Shown here in pieces: positions 8,514 through 17,954 of a stretch of DNA of 64,000 nt (its first letter is position 1; each line of letters starts with the position of its first letter). Source of the stretch: JALONH01 sp046329235 (GTDB lineage Bacteria; Bacteroidota; Bacteroidia; Cytophagales; Cytophagaceae); NCBI GenBank assembly GCA_046329235.1, contig JAXLVA010000001.1, positions 1,178,001 to 1,242,000 on the forward strand, read 5' to 3'. The position numbers were made by a program, and so were the translations under genes. The notes below the pieces were generated by a model, which was not told where the DNA came from, did no database searches, and worked only from the letters and a program-made list of their open reading frames with translations.

Positions 8514-10568
8514 CTATTTTTTTTGAACCTGACCGGATGGTTTTATGGTATATATCATATTATTTTTAATTAAAAAAGGAATTACGATATCATTCGATTT
8601 TTCAAGAATGAAGGACGTATATACTTCGTTGTTCACAGGATTTCCTTTTTTGTCAATAACAATATATCCCTCTTTGGTTTTAACAATCCCTCTTCCATAC
8701 ATATAGCCCCAAGCTTTCTCATAGGTACAAGGTATTACCATGTTTCCGCTAGCATCTACAAAGCCCCACAAGCCTTTAGATTTAACCGCAAGCATAGCAT
8801 CTTTATAAAATGAAATAGAATCATATTTCACCTTCTGTAAGACTCCATCCTTATCACATAATTTATAGGACTTACCATCAAACGCTGCAAACCAGCCATA
8901 ACCAATGGAGGTTAGTTGTTTGGTTTTGATCGCAGGTGACTCTACTCCTTTATCATTTATTATGATCCATTTACCGGCACGCTTTGCCATCCAAGGTCCA
9001 TTACTTTGAGTGGTATCGATATAGTCAAACGCAACCGTATTGATTTTTTGTCCACTAAACTTTTGAAGATACCATTGATTATTTTGAGATAAGATAAAAT
9101 TCGTTCCTGATACATTCACGGTAGAATATTGGATAGGTAATATGGTTTTACCGTCTTGAGAATAAACGCCTGTTAAATTATTTTTAGTAACATAATAAAT
9201 TAGTTGCTGACCTACCACGTCACTCTCTATCCTATCCATTTCAGCTGGTATGATAGATGTATACTTTAGTGTCGCAACATCATTAATAAAACCTAGTCCA
9301 TACTTATTGTTTTGTTTGTATACAAATCTGTTTGATTCAAGGTAGTGAATACTATCAAATGCGGTGGAATATTTTCCATTTTTAATATTATAAAACTCCA
9401 TTTTGGAATCCTCCAGTTCTATTCGAATAATATCCGACTGAATGTCATCCACAAAAAACGAACTGCAATTTTTACTCAAAAAGATAGTATGAATACCAAC
9501 GGTTGAAATCAGTTTTAAATTACCATCTTTGTTTTGTGCTACATAGATTGGATATTCTTTAACTACATCTATTTTTTTATAGGATTGAGCTAAAATAAAA
9601 GAGTCTTTAAATGTAATTAAGTTGTATCCATCCGCAGTTTTCACCTTAGCTACCCCATGATAAAAATCATCCGCTTCTTCATATTTAATAGGGATTTGCG
9701 TTTTTCCAAAGGAAGTAACGAATCCATATTTATTATCTTTTTTCACTCGAAATAAAATACTGCTAAAAGGAAATATACTATCGTATTCCATTTTGGTCAC
9801 TGCCGTACCATTAGTATAAATCAAGCCCATTTTTTTATCTTTAGATGCAGCCAAAAGACCATCTTTAGCAAGATATAAGGTGTCGTATTGAGAAGGAATT
9901 AATAACTTACCTTCAGTAGAAAATGCCCCCCACTTATTTTGTTGTTCAAATAAAATTGTACGAGCAGTAACTCTTTTTACTTTGTTAATGTCACCTTGTA
10001 TCAATTGACCACAATCCACATGATTTAATACACTGAATCGATTGTTCTTTTCTACTAAAGTACAATGTTGTGACATGGGCTGAATCATCGTATACTGAAA
10101 TGAACACATCATTTTTAATTTACTTTCATCATACAAACCCCAAAGAGTATCTTTTCTTAACCAAGTCAATTCTGTATGCTCTATTGGGCGTACTTCATCA
10201 TACACTGCAGCTAGCGCAGTCCTACCCTTTTCGTCAATCAATCCCCATTTATTCGCTTTAAGTACCCATGCTTTGTCATATCGAAAGTTTTGTATTTTTT
10301 GATATACTACCGGCACTATTAAGTTTCCATTACAATCAATTACTCCACATAAATCACCTTTTTGAACAATTGCCTTGTTAGCACTATACGGACTTACTTT
10401 CGTAAATATGGGTTCTATAACGGGCATACCCATTATATCTGCATAGCCCCACATTCTTTTTTCTTTATCATAGTAAGGGAATAAATCTTCCGGACAAGAA
10501 TTACCTTGTTGACCAAAACATATAAGAGTATAAATGAATAGAAATAATGTGGCTGATATTTTTTTCAT
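8514..10568 (-). CDS. WG-repeat protein, exported
   Basis: This 684-residue protein has a signal peptide ending near FGQQGNS. The rest is built from WG repeats of about 45-50 residues. Examples are KRMWGYADIMGMPVIEPIF (about residue 37), NKWGLIDEKGRTALAAVYD, NKWGAFSTEGKLLIPSQYD, KKMGLIYTNG and LWGFVDASGNMVIPCTYEKA near the C-terminus. Each repeat has the 'W-G-h-h-d-x-x-G-x-h-h-h-P-x-x-Y' pattern; a beta-rich solenoid is inferred. WG proteins lack enzymatic motifs and their role is unclear. It starts 6 nt after the stop of the GATE protein gene, so the two are probably co-transcribed. Confidence 0.85.
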   Translation of the reverse strand: MKKISATLFLFIYTLICFGQQGNSCPEDLFPYYDKEKRMWGYADIMGMPVIEPIFTKVSPYSANKAIVQKGDLCGVIDCNGNLIVPVVYQKIQNFRYDKAWVLKANKWGLIDEKGRTALAAVYDEVRPIEHTELTWLRKDTLWGLYDESKLKMMCSFQYTMIQPMSQHCTLVEKNNRFSVLNHVDCGQLIQGDINKVKRVTARTILFEQQNKWGAFSTEGKLLIPSQYDTLYLAKDGLLAASKDKKMGLIYTNGTAVTKMEYDSIFPFSSILFRVKKDNKYGFVTSFGKTQIPIKYEEADDFYHGVAKVKTADGYNLITFKDSFILAQSYKKIDVVKEYPIYVAQNKDGNLKLISTVGIHTIFLSKNCSSFFVDDIQSDIIRIELEDSKMEFYNIKNGKYSTAFDSIHYLESNRFVYKQNNKYGLGFINDVATLKYTSIIPAEMDRIESDVVGQQLIYYVTKNNLTGVYSQDGKTILPIQYSTVNVSGTNFILSQNNQWYLQKFSGQKINTVAFDYIDTTQSNGPWMAKRAGKWIIINDKGVESPAIKTKQLTSIGYGWFAAFDGKSYKLCDKDGVLQKVKYDSISFYKDAMLAVKSKGLWGFVDASGNMVIPCTYEKAWGYMYGRGIVKTKEGYIVIDKKGNPVNNEVYTSFILEKSNDIVIPFLIKNNMIYTIKPSGQVQKK

Positions 10569-10574
10569 GGTTAT

Positions 10575-11813
10575 TTAAAATTGCCAAAATGAAACAACAG
10601 TTATTGCAGCGATAATGCTGGCTGCGTCAGCAATTAATCCACAGGTGATGGCATATCTTGTCATTTTAACACCTACGGAGCCAAAGTAAACGGCAACGAT
10701 ATAGAAAGTTGTATCTACTGAGCCTTGGAATACGCATGCTAATCTACCAGGTACAGAATCTGCGCCATATTGTGTCATGGTATCTAACATCATTGCACGT
10801 GCACCGGAACCACTTAAAGGTTTCATTAATGCTGTAGGTATGGCTTTCACTACATCCGAAATGTATCCGTTACCTCCTGCTTGTTGAACCTGTTGAATAA
10901 GAAATTCAAATATACCACTGGATTTAAATACCGCTATGGCGGTTAATAATCCGACCATATATGGAATGATTTTAACAGCAACATTAAATCCATCTTTCGC
11001 ACCTTCAATAAATACGTCAAAAACTACTACTTTCTTATACCATGCATACCACATGAATAATAATATAACAGCAAACAGAAAGAAGTTACCTATTAAGGAT
11101 GATATTTGCCCAAATTGGCTAGGAAACCAAGCCATAAGCAACCATACAAAGAGTGTTATAGTAAGTACAGCAGTAACTAATGATGTTAAGATAATAGGTT
11201 GTAATAGGTTTATTTTTTGTTTGATTGAAACAGCTATTAGTCCTGCTAAGGTTGAAACAAAGGTGGTAATGAGTATGGGTAAGAAAACATCACTAGGATC
11301 TGCCGCTCCTAATTGATTTCTAAATAGCATGATGTTAACCGGTATGAGTGTTAAACCGGATGTATTTAAAACCAAAAACATTATTTGTGCATTGGAAGCA
11401 ACTTCCTTCATTGGATTCAGCTCTTGTAAACCTTGCATAGCTTTTAATCCTAATGGAGTAGCAGCATTATCTAAGCCCAACATATTGGCTGAAAAATTCA
11501 TCATCATATTGCCCATGACCGGATGGTTCGCCGGAATTTCCGGAAATAGTTTACTGAAAAAAGGACTTATTACTGAAGAGAAGCGATGAATAATACCGCT
11601 TTTTTCGGCTACTAACATTAATCCCATCCAGAAAGTAAGCATCCCGGTTAATTCTATGGAAATAGTAAAAGCCGTAGTTGTCATATCAAACAAGGCCTTA
11701 ATAACCAATGGAAATGCTTCTAAATCATGGAAAATGATAGTTTTAGCCAAAACTACAATAAAGCTTAATGTAAAAAAGGCTATCCAAACGTAGGTTAAAA
11801 ACATAACAAACAT
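10575..11813 (-). CDS. Nucleoside-recognition (GATE) membrane protein, fused SpmA/SpmB type
   Basis: A 412-residue polytopic membrane protein with about ten hydrophobic segments. The N-terminal half has the SpmA-like GATE domain (FWMGLMLVAEKSG, MMMNFSANMLGLDNAATPLG). The C-terminal half has the SpmB-like repeat (SGSGARAMMLDTM, then CVFQGSVDTTFYIVAVYFGS). In Firmicutes spmA and spmB are separate genes with a spore-core maturation role; Bacteroidota carry single-chain versions although they do not sporulate. The GATE (gated transmembrane) family is proposed to transport small solutes; the substrate here is unknown. It is the first gene of a probable two-gene unit with the WG protein and is divergent from the DUF3575-like gene. 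Confidence 0.85.
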   Translation of the reverse strand: MFVMFLTYVWIAFFTLSFIVVLAKTIIFHDLEAFPLVIKALFDMTTTAFTISIELTGMLTFWMGLMLVAEKSGIIHRFSSVISPFFSKLFPEIPANHPVMGNMMMNFSANMLGLDNAATPLGLKAMQGLQELNPMKEVASNAQIMFLVLNTSGLTLIPVNIMLFRNQLGAADPSDVFLPILITTFVSTLAGLIAVSIKQKINLLQPIILTSLVTAVLTITLFVWLLMAWFPSQFGQISSLIGNFFLFAVILLFMWYAWYKKVVVFDVFIEGAKDGFNVAVKIIPYMVGLLTAIAVFKSSGIFEFLIQQVQQAGGNGYISDVVKAIPTALMKPLSGSGARAMMLDTMTQYGADSVPGRLACVFQGSVDTTFYIVAVYFGSVGVKMTRYAITCGLIADAASIIAAITVVSFWQF

Positions 11814-11848
11814 TAATTTTAAACGTAATAAACTTACAAAAAAACATT

Positions 11849-12508
11849 ATGAATATTAGGTATATTTTTCTGTTGGGGATAATATTTTTATTAATGAAAG
11901 TCACTCAGGTTCAAGCTCAAACGGATGAATTTGTGTATAAATCAAATGCTCTTAAGATTAGCGCAACCGCATTTTTCGGAAGTTCTTTTGTACTTTCTTA
12001 TGAAAGAATGTTAAAAGAATCTATTTCATTACAAATCACAGCCGGACTAACAGCTAGAGAAAAGGATAGTTATAGAACCAATCCAACTACTAATTATTAC
12101 ACCAATAAAGATAAAGTGTTTGGTTATAGTGTTGAAGGTGCTATTCGATTTTACTTATCTAATGATCATTGCCCTTTAAGAGGTTTTTATGCTAGCCCTT
12201 ATGGTAGATTTCAAAACTTGGATTTTAATATCAATACTTATGCGGCTACCACCACAGGAAATTCATATACCTATCAGCAAATTGAATATAATTTAAAAAT
12301 GTATGAAGGTGGATTTTTATTTGGCTATCAAGCCGTATTCTCAGATAAATTTTTAATGGATATGTATTTTGGTGGTTGTTTGAAATATTCAGAAAATACT
12401 AAACCACAGTGGTATGGCGATAGAGATTATGTTTTCGATGTTATCGAAGGATATGATTATACCGGAGTGGCCCCTCGAGCAGGGCTTAGATTTGGAATGA
12501 AATTTTAA
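11849..12508 (+). CDS. DUF3575-like outer-membrane beta-barrel protein
   Basis: This 219-residue protein has a signal peptide (cleavage near VQAQT) and an aromatic-rich set of alternating strands ending in RAGLRFGMKF, a typical terminal Phe of outer-membrane barrels. The opening strands SATAFFGSSFVLSYERML and a central GAIRFYLSND segment fit the DUF3575 type of small barrel. It has its own promoter region, divergent from the GATE gene. It overlaps by 4 nt, tail to tail, the last gene of the B12 operon. No function can be assigned. Confidence 0.65.
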   Translation: MNIRYIFLLGIIFLLMKVTQVQAQTDEFVYKSNALKISATAFFGSSFVLSYERMLKESISLQITAGLTAREKDSYRTNPTTNYYTNKDKVFGYSVEGAIRFYLSNDHCPLRGFYASPYGRFQNLDFNINTYAATTTGNSYTYQQIEYNLKMYEGGFLFGYQAVFSDKFLMDMYFGGCLKYSENTKPQWYGDRDYVFDVIEGYDYTGVAPRAGLRFGMKF

Positions 12509-13533
12509 TTTGAGAATAGTAAATATCCGGATATTATACCTGCTTTGAATGTATTAGTCAACTGGTATTGAGCATCGTAGACTTCAATATCAGAAGACTG
12601 TACGTAATCTTTCACATTGCTTATCCATAACTGAGTATCACTACTCTTGGGATTAATATTTATTACATAAAAATTTTTAGTTCCTCCGGGAATCACAACT
12701 GAAGCTGTAGACGAAAGTAGTCTGTTGGATGTTGGAATATATAGAACATCTTTATTAATCCAATATAATTTTTGATTCTTGTTATCTATACATAATCTAG
12801 AAACTAATGCGTAATAACTCCATGTATCTACAACATGAAGCTCGTTTGATTTTATATGATAACTAGAGATATTCCCTTGGTGAGTATCATCTCCTACTGA
12901 TTGAATCCATAAAACCGAATCACCTTGTTGAACGATGGATTGATTACCTACACCACAAAAAATACTATCAACAATCTCAGTTGAAGTTAAATTTATTTTT
13001 AATACAAAATCTTTATTAGGGCACGTAGCATATAAAGTATCTTCTACTACTACCATCTCTTCAGTCCATGTATTAGTGCTAATAGAAGAAATAATGTTCA
13101 ACGTGTTTACAGAGCCAATATCAATAGTATTACTATTAATATTACTCACATAAAATAAATCATCTTTAAAACTAATGAATCGAGGTGAGCCAAGATTTGT
13201 TATAGTTTTATAATGATGAAAATTAGAATCAAATATTTCAATTTTACCTGAATTGTTTACTACTAAAAAATAATAATTGTTATAAAAGTATAATGATTGG
13301 CAAACATCTCCAATGGTGAATGATGGGTTGTTGGCTTTAATGATATTATCAAATACTTCGTTGGTATTGTAATTAATAAAAGCAACATTACCATTTGAAC
13401 TTTGATAATTACCTTCATTTACTACGAATACACCATTAGTAAATACACTCGGAGCGCTGGGTTCAATGCGCTCCGGTGACTTACACGATATGAAAAAAAA
13501 TATACTAGTATTTAATAAAAGAAATAGTTTCAT
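12505..13533 (-). CDS. DUF5074/YncE-like beta-propeller lipoprotein, BtuG-like B12-binding candidate
   Basis: With the ATG at 13533 the protein is 342 residues and starts with a lipoprotein signal (MKLFLLLNTSIFFFISC; lipobox FISC). A start further upstream at 13647 would add 38 residues that spoil this signal and would overlap the previous gene further. The mature part is a repeated propeller: FVVNEGNYQSSNGNVAFINY, then short blades ending in Asp/Asn turns (NNSGKIEIFDSNFH, SNINSNTIDIGSV). This is the DUF5074 pattern. Bacteroides BtuG proteins are surface beta-propeller lipoproteins that capture cobalamin and cap BtuB; position three in a riboswitch-controlled operon makes the same role likely. 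Its start overlaps the stop of the preceding gene by 29 nt, suggesting coupled translation. Confidence 0.75.
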   Translation of the reverse strand: MKLFLLLNTSIFFFISCKSPERIEPSAPSVFTNGVFVVNEGNYQSSNGNVAFINYNTNEVFDNIIKANNPSFTIGDVCQSLYFYNNYYFLVVNNSGKIEIFDSNFHHYKTITNLGSPRFISFKDDLFYVSNINSNTIDIGSVNTLNIISSISTNTWTEEMVVVEDTLYATCPNKDFVLKINLTSTEIVDSIFCGVGNQSIVQQGDSVLWIQSVGDDTHQGNISSYHIKSNELHVVDTWSYYALVSRLCIDNKNQKLYWINKDVLYIPTSNRLLSSTASVVIPGGTKNFYVININPKSSDTQLWISNVKDYVQSSDIEVYDAQYQLTNTFKAGIISGYLLFSN

Positions 13534-15127
13534 CTTGTACTTTGATATAATAAATGCCGGCTGTCCAGCTAGAAACTTCAAGTCGTACTTCATCATTAAT
13601 CTCTTGATTCCATACTTGTAAACCAATTGCATTGTAAATCCGCACATCCATTGAAGAGGATTTTTTAGATTTAATATTCACATAATCAGTAGTTGGGTTA
13701 GGGAATATTTCGATAGAGGCATTCGTATATTTCGAAATGGTTGAAGTTGTTACATTTTGGTGAATAACACCTACTGCATCTAGGTCGAAGCCTCCACTAG
13801 CGAAATTAGTAGCATACGGATCATTAATAATATTTCCTAAACTATCTTTACTTACAACACCATAAATACTACCTATCACATCTATAATTTTAACATGAGT
13901 AATATTTGACTTGTCTAACAAAGTAGATTCAGGTAGGTCGTCTAAGTTAAAAGGGGTACCATAATTTCCAACATACTTCCCTGCTAGGTTATTTATTAAA
14001 GCCACATCCATCGTACCATAACTTGCTACTTGTGTTGCACTATTCGTTTTGCTTACAGCGGGGAATCTAAAGAAATGTGAACCATCAGAGCTTACTTCTA
14101 CAAATGCCAATTCAACAAAATCATTATTAGCAGAAACGTTAAAACCATTTTCAAATACCACAAAGTCTGCTCCTGGACCGTTTAAGATTGGATTAGCAAA
14201 CTGAATAACTGCTACACCACTATCACCCAACGATACAATAGTTCCATCTGCCGCTCCTATAACATTATTGTCTGCACCGGCAGTGACAACTCCTGATGGT
14301 TTATTATTTATATCTAAATAACCACGAGTAACGGATACAGAAGTACCCCAAGCAACAATTGATGAAGCATTCTTAGCAACTCCATTGACACCACCATTCG
14401 ACATTGAAGGATCGAATAATGGTTCGTTTAGATGATCTATAGCAACGTATACTGGAGTATTAATTCCCCAAGCACCTTCATCTGAAGAGGTATAGAAAAA
14501 TTTCAAACTGTCTACTGCTCCCAATCTTCTTAAATCAATCCATGTCCATTTGTTTATGATATAGTCTTTAGTATTATCAGAAAATCGATAATCAGCTAAC
14601 CAAAATTTTATAGTATCATTAACCGGTTGTTGATTTTTAAAACCGGTAATTTGTAATATGAAGTAATCAGGATCATCTCCTGTATCACCACCAAATTTTT
14701 TCGAGATTCCCGGATATCCATTTTGAATTGTTTTGTATGCATATGTGGTATTACATACATAAAAACCGGAACATGGAGTAAGTCGGGCATTTCCGGTTAA
14801 ATTAATAATACTTGTGTCATAGCCAACAGCGTAGTTAGAGCTACCGCCTACTCCTTTACCAGCAATAACTGAAAATTCATTTGTAAAATCACCATTGGTT
14901 ACATCTGTTTTGTTAGAGTAAACAAATCCATTACTAAAATATTCACCCCAAGGTGAGGTAGTAATTAAATGTTGAAACTCTGCATTCCCATCCGTAAACC
15001 ATGTGCTGGATGCTGATTCGAAATTAGATTCCGGAGCTAACGTTTGTGTTTCAAACGAAGAAGTTTGTGCGAATGATGAAATTTGTAATCCTATCAGGAC
15101 GGCTATATTCCATACGATTTTTTTCAT
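13505..15127 (-). CDS. T9SS-secreted DUF4465-domain protein of the B12 uptake operon
   Basis: The start chosen is the ATG at 15127, whose ATGA overlaps the stop of the receptor gene; a start at 15148 would add 7 residues. The 540-residue product has a signal peptide (cleavage near SSFAQT). A DUF4465-like beta-sandwich follows (about 30-230; WFTDGNAEF, NGFVYSN, FWLADYRF, WTWIDLRRLG), then a second exported domain (about 240-450; GPGADFVVFENGF, GGFDLDAVGV). The C-terminus is a T9SS type A sorting domain (IEIFPNPTTDYVNIK, then GIYYIKVQD). DUF4465 proteins recur in Bacteroidota B12 loci. Here the protein should be exported by T9SS rather than as a lipoprotein. B12 binding is inferred from context. 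Confidence 0.75.
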   Translation of the reverse strand: MKKIVWNIAVLIGLQISSFAQTSSFETQTLAPESNFESASSTWFTDGNAEFQHLITTSPWGEYFSNGFVYSNKTDVTNGDFTNEFSVIAGKGVGGSSNYAVGYDTSIINLTGNARLTPCSGFYVCNTTYAYKTIQNGYPGISKKFGGDTGDDPDYFILQITGFKNQQPVNDTIKFWLADYRFSDNTKDYIINKWTWIDLRRLGAVDSLKFFYTSSDEGAWGINTPVYVAIDHLNEPLFDPSMSNGGVNGVAKNASSIVAWGTSVSVTRGYLDINNKPSGVVTAGADNNVIGAADGTIVSLGDSGVAVIQFANPILNGPGADFVVFENGFNVSANNDFVELAFVEVSSDGSHFFRFPAVSKTNSATQVASYGTMDVALINNLAGKYVGNYGTPFNLDDLPESTLLDKSNITHVKIIDVIGSIYGVVSKDSLGNIINDPYATNFASGGFDLDAVGVIHQNVTTSTISKYTNASIEIFPNPTTDYVNIKSKKSSSMDVRIYNAIGLQVWNQEINDEVRLEVSSWTAGIYYIKVQDETISFIKY

Positions 15128-17004
15128 AATTGTAGTTTTATTGTGCATTGGTAATTTCTTAATGGCATTGGCCTTCCTGCCATTAATTCATATGTATTAT
15201 TGAAAACATTATAAACACCTACATCGGTGCTTAATGACTTTTTATTGATTGTCCAAGTTTTAGCCAATGTAATATTGGTTGTATAAAAGGCATCCAAGAA
15301 CTGAGTATTATCGGATGTAACAAAGCGCCAAGAGGTATATTGCTCTTGCACATTCATTCGATAGCCTTTATGTTGTATTTGGATATAGCTTATATTTCTG
15401 TAGGGCGGAGTATAAATAAGTTGTTTGTTTAAAACAGTTTCATTGCCTGGTTCTACTTTTGAATTGACAGTACTGTTATAAGAGAATTCATTTCCAATTC
15501 CAACCATCCATTCCCCACATTTTTTTTGAATACTGGCAGTTAATTCTAATCCTTTAGTAGTAACACCTCTTACATTAGATGATGTCCAGAAACCGGCTGT
15601 AGGAGCCCATAGTATCCAATTACTAATTTTACCATAGAAACCGGTTAGTTCCATTTGAAAATTCCATGATTGAATTTTCTTTTGAAAAACAACACCGGCT
15701 TCCCCCTGCCATCCTTGCTCTGCTCTCAACTTTTGATTTCCTCCGGGATTCCAATACAAATCATTCAACGTAGGAACTCGATATACTCTACTCCACTTGC
15801 TTCTCAGTTGTAAAAATGAAAACCAATTATATTGAATTCCTATACTCGGAATTAGTGGTAACCATGTTTGTTGATATTCTTGACGAAGTGCCGGTTGAAT
15901 TTGTAGTTTGTTAATAGGTTTCCAAATCGCCGAAACAAACACTCCATATCGTTGTTGATTAATCGTATTAGAAGTATAGTTGGATGAGGTAGACCACTGT
16001 CCTATATACTGTATCCCACTAATCCATTGCAGTTTGTTTCCCGATTTATAATACCATTCGTAATCGGCTGTATATTGCTTTGGTTTTATTCTAGAGTCGA
16101 TGGAATTTAATGCTGACTGATAAGTAAAATAGTCTTCTTGTCCGCCTACACGGAATAGGTGTTTGCTTCTTTTAGCTAAAATAGTGTGTGTAATTCCTCC
16201 TTTTATCCAACGATCATATTGAGTAGCGTCATTGGGAACGGATATCGTACTAATAATACCTCTTTCGGCCTGTTGATACCAAAACCAAATAGTGGTAGTA
16301 CCTTTTTTTCTTAAGGTTTCATTTTGAATAAAGATTCCTTTTTGACTTAAGGAAGCATTGTTTACTTTTTCTTTCGTTTTGCTTGTTGCAGAATTATTCC
16401 AATAAGAATAATTGTTTTCTTGATAGGTAAAATAAGGCTGAATGGATAGTGTGGATTTTTTAATCCTTTGCTGTACCTTGATAGTATTTGTATACTGACC
16501 GAAACTTCCTATATGAGTTAATAGTAAACAGGATGTTTTTTTAGAAGTATCATTTTGAACTGACCAATCAATGTTACCTCCAATAGAACCACTACCGGTT
16601 AAGGCCGATTGTGCTCCGTATTGAATTTGAGAGTGTGTGAATAAAAAGGTTGGCACAATAGCATAATCGACCATTCCTGTGGATGTAGAATTGATATTGA
16701 CTCCTTGTACTGAGTTTCTGGTTTGTGCTGGATTTGCCCCTCGAAAAGTAATGGTGCTAAGTGAGGCGGCACCATAATTTTTAATATAAATTGAAGCAAC
16801 AGACATTAGTTCGTCTGTTGTATTTAAAGAGGTGGAGAGTTCGATTTCTTTTTTCTTGGAGCCTACGGTATAAGTATAAATTCTATCGGCAGTAACAATA
16901 ACGCTATCCGTGACTTTAGTGGAGTCTTGTTTTACTTGAGCATACGTTACAGAAGAAATTATTAGGAGAGAACTTCCTAATACTCTTCTTAGAATTTGAT
17001 ACAT
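15124..17004 (-). CDS. btuB: BtuB-like TonB-dependent vitamin B12 receptor
   Basis: The start is set at the ATG at 17004, which gives a clean signal peptide (MYQILRRVLGSSLLIISSV, cleavage near TYAQ) and 626 residues; the longer frame to 17043 needs a TTG. After a TonB-box-like segment (DSVIVTADRI), the plug domain (about 45-150) includes TFRGANPAQTRNSVQGVNI and ALTGSGSIGGNIDW. The 22-strand-type barrel follows, with RAEQGWQGEAGVVFQKK and a terminal strand ending in Leu (CTIKLQL). The substrate is read from regulation: the gene lies directly behind a cobalamin riboswitch, and downstream genes match known B12 surface partners. It imports cobalamin across the outer membrane using TonB energy. 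Confidence 0.85.
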   Translation of the reverse strand: MYQILRRVLGSSLLIISSVTYAQVKQDSTKVTDSVIVTADRIYTYTVGSKKKEIELSTSLNTTDELMSVASIYIKNYGAASLSTITFRGANPAQTRNSVQGVNINSTSTGMVDYAIVPTFLFTHSQIQYGAQSALTGSGSIGGNIDWSVQNDTSKKTSCLLLTHIGSFGQYTNTIKVQQRIKKSTLSIQPYFTYQENNYSYWNNSATSKTKEKVNNASLSQKGIFIQNETLRKKGTTTIWFWYQQAERGIISTISVPNDATQYDRWIKGGITHTILAKRSKHLFRVGGQEDYFTYQSALNSIDSRIKPKQYTADYEWYYKSGNKLQWISGIQYIGQWSTSSNYTSNTINQQRYGVFVSAIWKPINKLQIQPALRQEYQQTWLPLIPSIGIQYNWFSFLQLRSKWSRVYRVPTLNDLYWNPGGNQKLRAEQGWQGEAGVVFQKKIQSWNFQMELTGFYGKISNWILWAPTAGFWTSSNVRGVTTKGLELTASIQKKCGEWMVGIGNEFSYNSTVNSKVEPGNETVLNKQLIYTPPYRNISYIQIQHKGYRMNVQEQYTSWRFVTSDNTQFLDAFYTTNITLAKTWTINKKSLSTDVGVYNVFNNTYELMAGRPMPLRNYQCTIKLQL

Positions 17005-17105
17005 AGAAATCGCCTTATGAGATAGACTCATCGACAGCAACACATGTAAAGGGAAGAATAAATCAGATGACTTACTCGCTGCCTTTTCACCGAAAGCTTC
17101 GAATA

Positions 17106-17260
17106 CTTTATCTATGGCAGGTCTTCTGACTCGTTCACTTGGCTCGCCTTCCCGATAAACAGTGGCTTAAACTGAGCTAAGTTTAGTATGAACTTACAGC
17201 AGCGGGAACTGTTCCGGATTCACACCGGATTCCCTTTTAATCTTTATTCATAGAATAAAG
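17106..17260 (-). promoter_or_regulatory. Cobalamin (adenosylcobalamin-type) riboswitch
   Basis: On the minus strand the conserved aptamer core can be read in order: the 5' side of P1 (17249-17260), GGGAAtCCGGTG, GAATCCGGAACAG, TTCCCGCTGCTGTAAG, and then the 3' B12 box AGTCAGAAGACCTGCC (17116-17131). P1 closes with CATAGATAAAG (17106-17116), complementary to CTTTATTCTATG apart from one bulged T. The leader continues about 100 nt to the btuB-like ATG at 17004. Repression when cobalamin is plentiful is the known behaviour of this RNA class; the switching mechanism (translation or termination) is not resolved. Confidence 0.95.
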
Positions 17261-17275
17261 AACCATTAGATGTGA

Positions 17276-17283
17276 CAAATGTA
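17276..17283 (-). promoter_or_regulatory. Bacteroidota -7 promoter element for the B12 operon
   Basis: TACATTTG on the minus strand matches TAnnTTTG exactly and lies 16 nt upstream of the riboswitch P1 stem, so a transcript would start shortly before the aptamer. No good TTG -33 box was seen at the expected spacing. Confidence 0.5.
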
Positions 17284-17309
17284 GAATGGAAAAATGGAAA
17301 ATAAAACGT

Positions 17310-17954
17310 TTATATAATTTTATTTTCCATGGCGATTTTGATTAATTCCGCCGTATTTTGAGCTTTTAGCTTTTTCATGATATTGATACGATGTGTTTCA
17401 ACCGTACGAGTACTAATGTTTAATTTTTCGGCTATCATTTTAGTACTCAAGCCTTCTGCTACTTCTTTTAAGACTTCTGTTTCTCTAGTAGTTAAAATAT
17501 GCTCTAATGATTCTTCGGGTTCTCTGGTATTACTTAAACCGTTGATTAATATATTAGAGACATTGGCATTGAAGTATTTATTACCTGAACTTACTTGTTT
17601 TACCGCCATGATAATCTCACTATGATCGGCATTTTTCAATAAATACGACATAGCACCGGCTTGTACACTTTTAATAATGTATTCAGGGTCTTCGTGCATA
17701 GATAAAATCATGCACTTGATGTTTGGATTTACTTCTTTTACTTCTTTAATAACTTGTATTCCATTTTTAATAGGCATGTTCAAGTCTAACAATGCTATAT
17801 CCGGAATCGTATCTAAAATAGTATTTACGGCACTTTCTCCGTCGGAGGCTTCTCCTACTATATCGGCACCTAGTTGATTTATTAATAATGATTTTACGCC
17901 ATCACGTAGTAGTACGTGGTCGTCTGCAATAACAATTCGTATAGCTTTATTCAT
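17310..17954 (-). CDS. NarL/LuxR-family response regulator
   Basis: A 214-residue two-domain regulator. The receiver (about 5-120) has the acidic pocket DD at 11-12, phospho-acceptor Asp57 in ALLDLNMP, and the conserved Lys in SYLLKNAD. The C-terminal LuxR-type helix-turn-helix (about 148-210) contains LTTRETEVLKEVAEGLSTK and LNISTRTVETHRINIMKKL. It overlaps the 3' end of the sensor kinase gene by 8 nt, so the two form a cognate pair with coupled translation. The TonB receptor gene directly upstream in the same unit is a likely target or a source of the sensed ligand (inference). Confidence 0.92.
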   Translation of the reverse strand: MNKAIRIVIADDHVLLRDGVKSLLINQLGADIVGEASDGESAVNTILDTIPDIALLDLNMPIKNGIQVIKEVKEVNPNIKCMILSMHEDPEYIIKSVQAGAMSYLLKNADHSEIIMAVKQVSSGNKYFNANVSNILINGLSNTREPEESLEHILTTRETEVLKEVAEGLSTKMIAEKLNISTRTVETHRINIMKKLKAQNTAELIKIAMENKII

